From NCBI RefSeq assembly GCF_028765345.1, contig NZ_JARAJZ010000015.1, forward strand, positions 1-52,304: 52,304 nucleotides of DNA, in the 5' to 3' direction. The notes below the pieces were generated by a model. That model was not told the DNA's origin and made no database searches. It saw only the letters and a list, made by a program, of their open reading frames with translations. Within the stretch, counting starts at the first letter, position 1, and the number at the start of each line of letters is the position of its first letter. Shown here piece by piece: positions 49,883-52,304 of the stretch. This DNA comes from Sporolactobacillus sp. CQH2019. Its GTDB lineage: Bacteria; Bacillota; Bacilli; Bacillales; Sporolactobacillaceae. Made by a program: the position numbers and the translations under genes.

Positions 49883-51619
49883 TTAATCAGCCGATACGGA
49901 AATATGTCTGAACGCACGCACATCAAACAGCCCTGTGTCGGTCAGTTTCAAATCCGGAATGACAGGGAGGCTGAGAAACGATAGGGTCAGAAAAGGATTG
50001 AACGAATCCGCTGCGCCCAGCGCCGCCGCTGCCTCGCGCAGTTCTTTCTGCTTCTCTGCGACCTCTGCAGCCGGAGCGTCGGTCATCAGCCCGGCAATCG
50101 GCAGGGCCAGCTCTGCGCTCACTTTTCCGCCGTTCACGACGACCATGCCGCCCTGAATGTCCTTGAGCCGCTGCACGGCGGCGATCATGTCCTCGTCGCT
50201 GCAGCCGGCAACGACGAGATTATGTGAATCGTGCGCAATCGTCGTGGCGATGGCCCCTGTTTTTAATCCGAATCCGCTGACGATTGCAAGACCGACCGTT
50301 CCGAGCCCCTTATGACGCTCAATGACCGCGAGTTTAAGAAAATCCTTCTTTTCCGAGAAGCTGAATGCACCGTTTCGGACCGGAACCTCCTCGACACGGT
50401 CTTCAGTGACGAGACTGTTCGGGATGATGCCGATCACATGTGCCTTGCGGGACGGACCGATTTTCAAAGCGAGCCGTTCAGGCGTCAGCTCCGGTAAAAT
50501 CAGCGGATGCGGCTCAGGCTGCGTCCGGGTGCCACTTTCTTCGGAGAAAATTCGTCCGCCCTCGGCAACGAGTTCTCCGCGAATATAAACCTGATTGATT
50601 GAGAACTGTTCGAGGTCGTCAAGCAGCAGAAAATCGGCTTCATAACCCGGTGCAATCGCGCCTTTCGTCGTCATTCCGTAACATTCCGCCGGATTGAGCG
50701 ACGCCATTTTGATACAGGTGACCGGATCCAGACCGCTGCGGATCGCCATGCGGACATTGTGATCGACGCTGCCTTCCTTGATCAGATCGTCGCAGTATTT
50801 ATCATCGGTGCAGAACAGGAAGCGCCGGCTGTTGGTCTCATTGACTAGACCGATCAGCTGAGGAAGATCCTTGGCCACGGTGCCTTGACGGATCATGATG
50901 TACATGCCGCGCGACAGGCGTTCCTTTGCTTCATCGATCGTGACACATTCATGATCGGTGCGGATTCCTGCCGTCCTGTATACATTGATTCCTCTTGCGT
51001 CGAGTCCGGCGCCGTGTCCATCGATCCGCCATGTATGCTTCCGGGTCATCAGCAGTTTGTCGATCATGACCGGATCGGCATTGAGCACAGCCGGGAAGTC
51101 CATTACTTCCGCGAGCCCGAATACACGTTCATTTTTAAAAAGCGGCTCGAGGTCCGATGCATGAAGCGTCGCACCATTATGTTCAAACGAGGCGGCCGGT
51201 ACGGACGAAGGCAGCATGACATAGATGTCGATTTGGCTGTCCGCTGCCCGCTGAAGCATGAAGCGGATGCCGTTCGTGCCGAGAACGTTGGCGATTTCAT
51301 GCGGATCGATAATTGCCGAAGTGACTCCGTGCGCCGCCAGTACAGCGGCAAACGCGCCCGGCGTTAAAAGCGACGATTCGATGTGCACGTGCGCATCGAT
51401 CAGCGACGGGCTGATGATTTTTCCCGCCGCATCCAGTGTCTTTTTCCCCTCATATGTCCCGAGGCCGACGATCATGCCTCCGCTGACGGCGACATCCGCT
51501 TCGATCAGTCCGCCGCTGAAGACGTCAACGATTTTTCCGTTTTTGATCACGAGATCCGCCGGCTCTTTTCCGGAAGCCGTGCGGATACGTCCGATCAGAT
51601 TCTTTCTTTCTGTTTCCAT
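49883..51619 (-). CDS. ade: Adenine deaminase
   Basis: A 578-residue amidohydrolase of the Ade/YerA type. The metal site appears in SLIDAHVHIESSLLTPGAFA, IIDPHEIANVLG and RIDGHGAGL, with a later metal-linked histidine region IAHDSHNLVVAGCSDEDM. It deaminates adenine to hypoxanthine in purine salvage in the cytosol. ATG 51619 follows GAGAGGGG by seven bases; an upstream start at 51649 has no site. It is the first of three co-oriented genes (ade-rsmF-ldcA). No purine riboswitch fold was seen in the leader. Confidence 0.94.
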   Translation of the reverse strand: METERKNLIGRIRTASGKEPADLVIKNGKIVDVFSGGLIEADVAVSGGMIVGLGTYEGKKTLDAAGKIISPSLIDAHVHIESSLLTPGAFAAVLAAHGVTSAIIDPHEIANVLGTNGIRFMLQRAADSQIDIYVMLPSSVPAASFEHNGATLHASDLEPLFKNERVFGLAEVMDFPAVLNADPVMIDKLLMTRKHTWRIDGHGAGLDARGINVYRTAGIRTDHECVTIDEAKERLSRGMYIMIRQGTVAKDLPQLIGLVNETNSRRFLFCTDDKYCDDLIKEGSVDHNVRMAIRSGLDPVTCIKMASLNPAECYGMTTKGAIAPGYEADFLLLDDLEQFSINQVYIRGELVAEGGRIFSEESGTRTQPEPHPLILPELTPERLALKIGPSRKAHVIGIIPNSLVTEDRVEEVPVRNGAFSFSEKKDFLKLAVIERHKGLGTVGLAIVSGFGLKTGAIATTIAHDSHNLVVAGCSDEDMIAAVQRLKDIQGGMVVVNGGKVSAELALPIAGLMTDAPAAEVAEKQKELREAAAALGAADSFNPFLTLSFLSLPVIPDLKLTDTGLFDVRAFRHISVSAD

Positions 51620-51914
51620 AACTATACCCCTCTCGGAATCCGATAACATCTATTTTTCCATTATAGATCATTATGATTATTATAGCTGAAAATCGACAAT
51701 CGGGAAAAAGGGCGTCCGCTGCGGGGGACAGAGAGTTTTCCTCACAACAGACGCCTGTCTGATTCATTCAGATTTATGCCTGATTCATTATGCCGGCCGT
51801 CCGGTAAAATATTCAATGTGAGTATCTCTCTAGCTCATTTTCCTGCCGGACCGGCAGATGATAATCGACTTTCCTTGGGACCGTCAATCTCTCGATAAAC
51901 GGAGAACGTGTCCG
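51620..51914. other. Intergenic region upstream of ade
   Basis: About 295 bases holding the ade promoter. TATAAT-like sequences occur around 51650-51690 on the minus strand, but no well-spaced -35 stands out. No gene seen. Confidence 0.4.
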
Positions 51915-52304
51915 CAATTGCTAAACTTTCGCAACGGTCGCTAAACTAGGTGCGACGGCCGATAAAACCCGTGCCGACCGATAAATTGCCTGCGATGACC
52001 GAAAAGCAGCGTATGCCGACCGAAAACCTGTCTACGTCGGCCGATAAAACCCGTGCCGGCCGATAAATTGCCTGCGATGACCGAAAAGCAGCGTGCGATG
52101 ACCGAAAACTTCCCCGTAGCGACCGAAAAGCAACGTGCGCCGACCGAAAACCTGTCTACGTCGACCGATAAAACCCGTGCTGACCGATAAATTGCCTGCG
52201 ATGACCGAAAAGCAGCGTGCGATGACCGAAAACTTCCCCGTAGCGACCGAAAAGCAACGTATGCCGACCGAAAACCTGTCTACGTCGACCGATAAAACCC
52301 GTGC
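51915..52304. repeat. Array 4: at least 17 units of 19-21 bp, GACCGA core, cut by window edge
   Basis: From 51957 there are 17 head-to-tail units beginning GACCGAAAA or G(A/G)CCGATAAA, with tails such as GCAGCGTGCGAT, CTTCCCCGTAGC and CCTGTCTACGTC. Most are 21 bp; the unit ending ACCCGTGCC is 19 bp. Two decayed units (CGCTAAACT type) precede from about 51915. Blocks of four to six units recur in the same order. The GACCGATAAA core is the reverse complement of the array 3 core. The array continues past the right edge. Confidence 0.97.

Noticed and set aside
51620-51720. Purine riboswitch upstream of adenine deaminase
   Set aside because: The short leader shows no three-way junction or conserved loop sequences of the purine aptamer.
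4207-52304. Arrays considered as CRISPR loci
   Set aside because: Units are only 19-21 bp in total, with shared tails rather than unique spacers of about 30 bp, and no cas genes are present.

Overview
The window looks like chromosomal DNA of a low-to-moderate GC, spore-forming Bacillales bacterium. Evidence is a 42-residue YjcZ-type sporulation protein, strong GGAGG ribosome binding sites, frequent TTG/GTG starts, many U-tailed terminators, and a Bacillus-like gene set (ComQ/ComP/ComA-like proteins, YhfW, MurB, TipA-like MerR, PfpI/YfkM). Sporolactobacillaceae or a nearby family would fit, but that is a guess.

Layout: (1) 1-3.1 kb: the 3' end of a strikingly GC-rich transketolase gene, an XRE/DUF1232 protein and an Nramp-like transporter with altered metal-site motifs. 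(2) 3.1-8 kb: a VanW-family gene, a 21-bp tandem repeat array, then a TetR-regulated ABC exporter operon with two visible operators. (3) 8-14.7 kb: a UDG-superfamily DNA glycosylase, a large Sel1-repeat protein, a second repeat array and aguA-aguB (agmatine to putrescine). (4) 14.8-19.2 kb: YjcZ, then a four-gene minus-strand locus read here as a quorum-sensing system: a 54-codon comX-like pheromone precursor, comQ-like isoprenyl transferase, comP-like kinase and comA-like regulator. The pheromone gene is first, not between comQ and comP. (5) 19.2-24.5 kb: acyltransferase, AMP-forming acyl-CoA/oxalate-CoA-type ligase and an SsuABC-type ABC importer in one operon. (6) 25.9-27.9 kb: CheY-like receiver, CheC-like phosphatase and PAS-GGDEF cyclase in one overlapping operon. 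(7) 28-37.9 kb: MurB, a GNAT acetyltransferase, a secreted GH92 glycosidase, a ProC-like reductase, an O-antigen-ligase-like membrane protein and a Gfo/Idh/MocA oxidoreductase. (8) 38.2-39.5 kb: a decayed arsR-arsM pair with frameshifts in both genes. (9) 39.6-51.6 kb: YhfW-like Rieske oxidoreductase, DUF1992 protein, third repeat array, TipA-like MerR, PfpI, an arginase-fold protein, gamma-carbonic anhydrase, DUF3842, a lone HypB, LD-carboxypeptidase, RsmF-type methyltransferase and adenine deaminase. (10) 51.9 kb to the end: a fourth repeat array.

Two things stand out. The first is the reordered comX-comQ-comP-comA-like locus, whose pheromone gene is below a 60-residue ORF cut-off. The second is a family of four intergenic arrays with ~21-bp period (19-21 bp), sharing a CCGA core followed by a variable tail. 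Arrays three and four have the same core in opposite orientation. The period is two turns of B-DNA. No mobile elements, CRISPR arrays, rRNA or tRNA genes were recognised.
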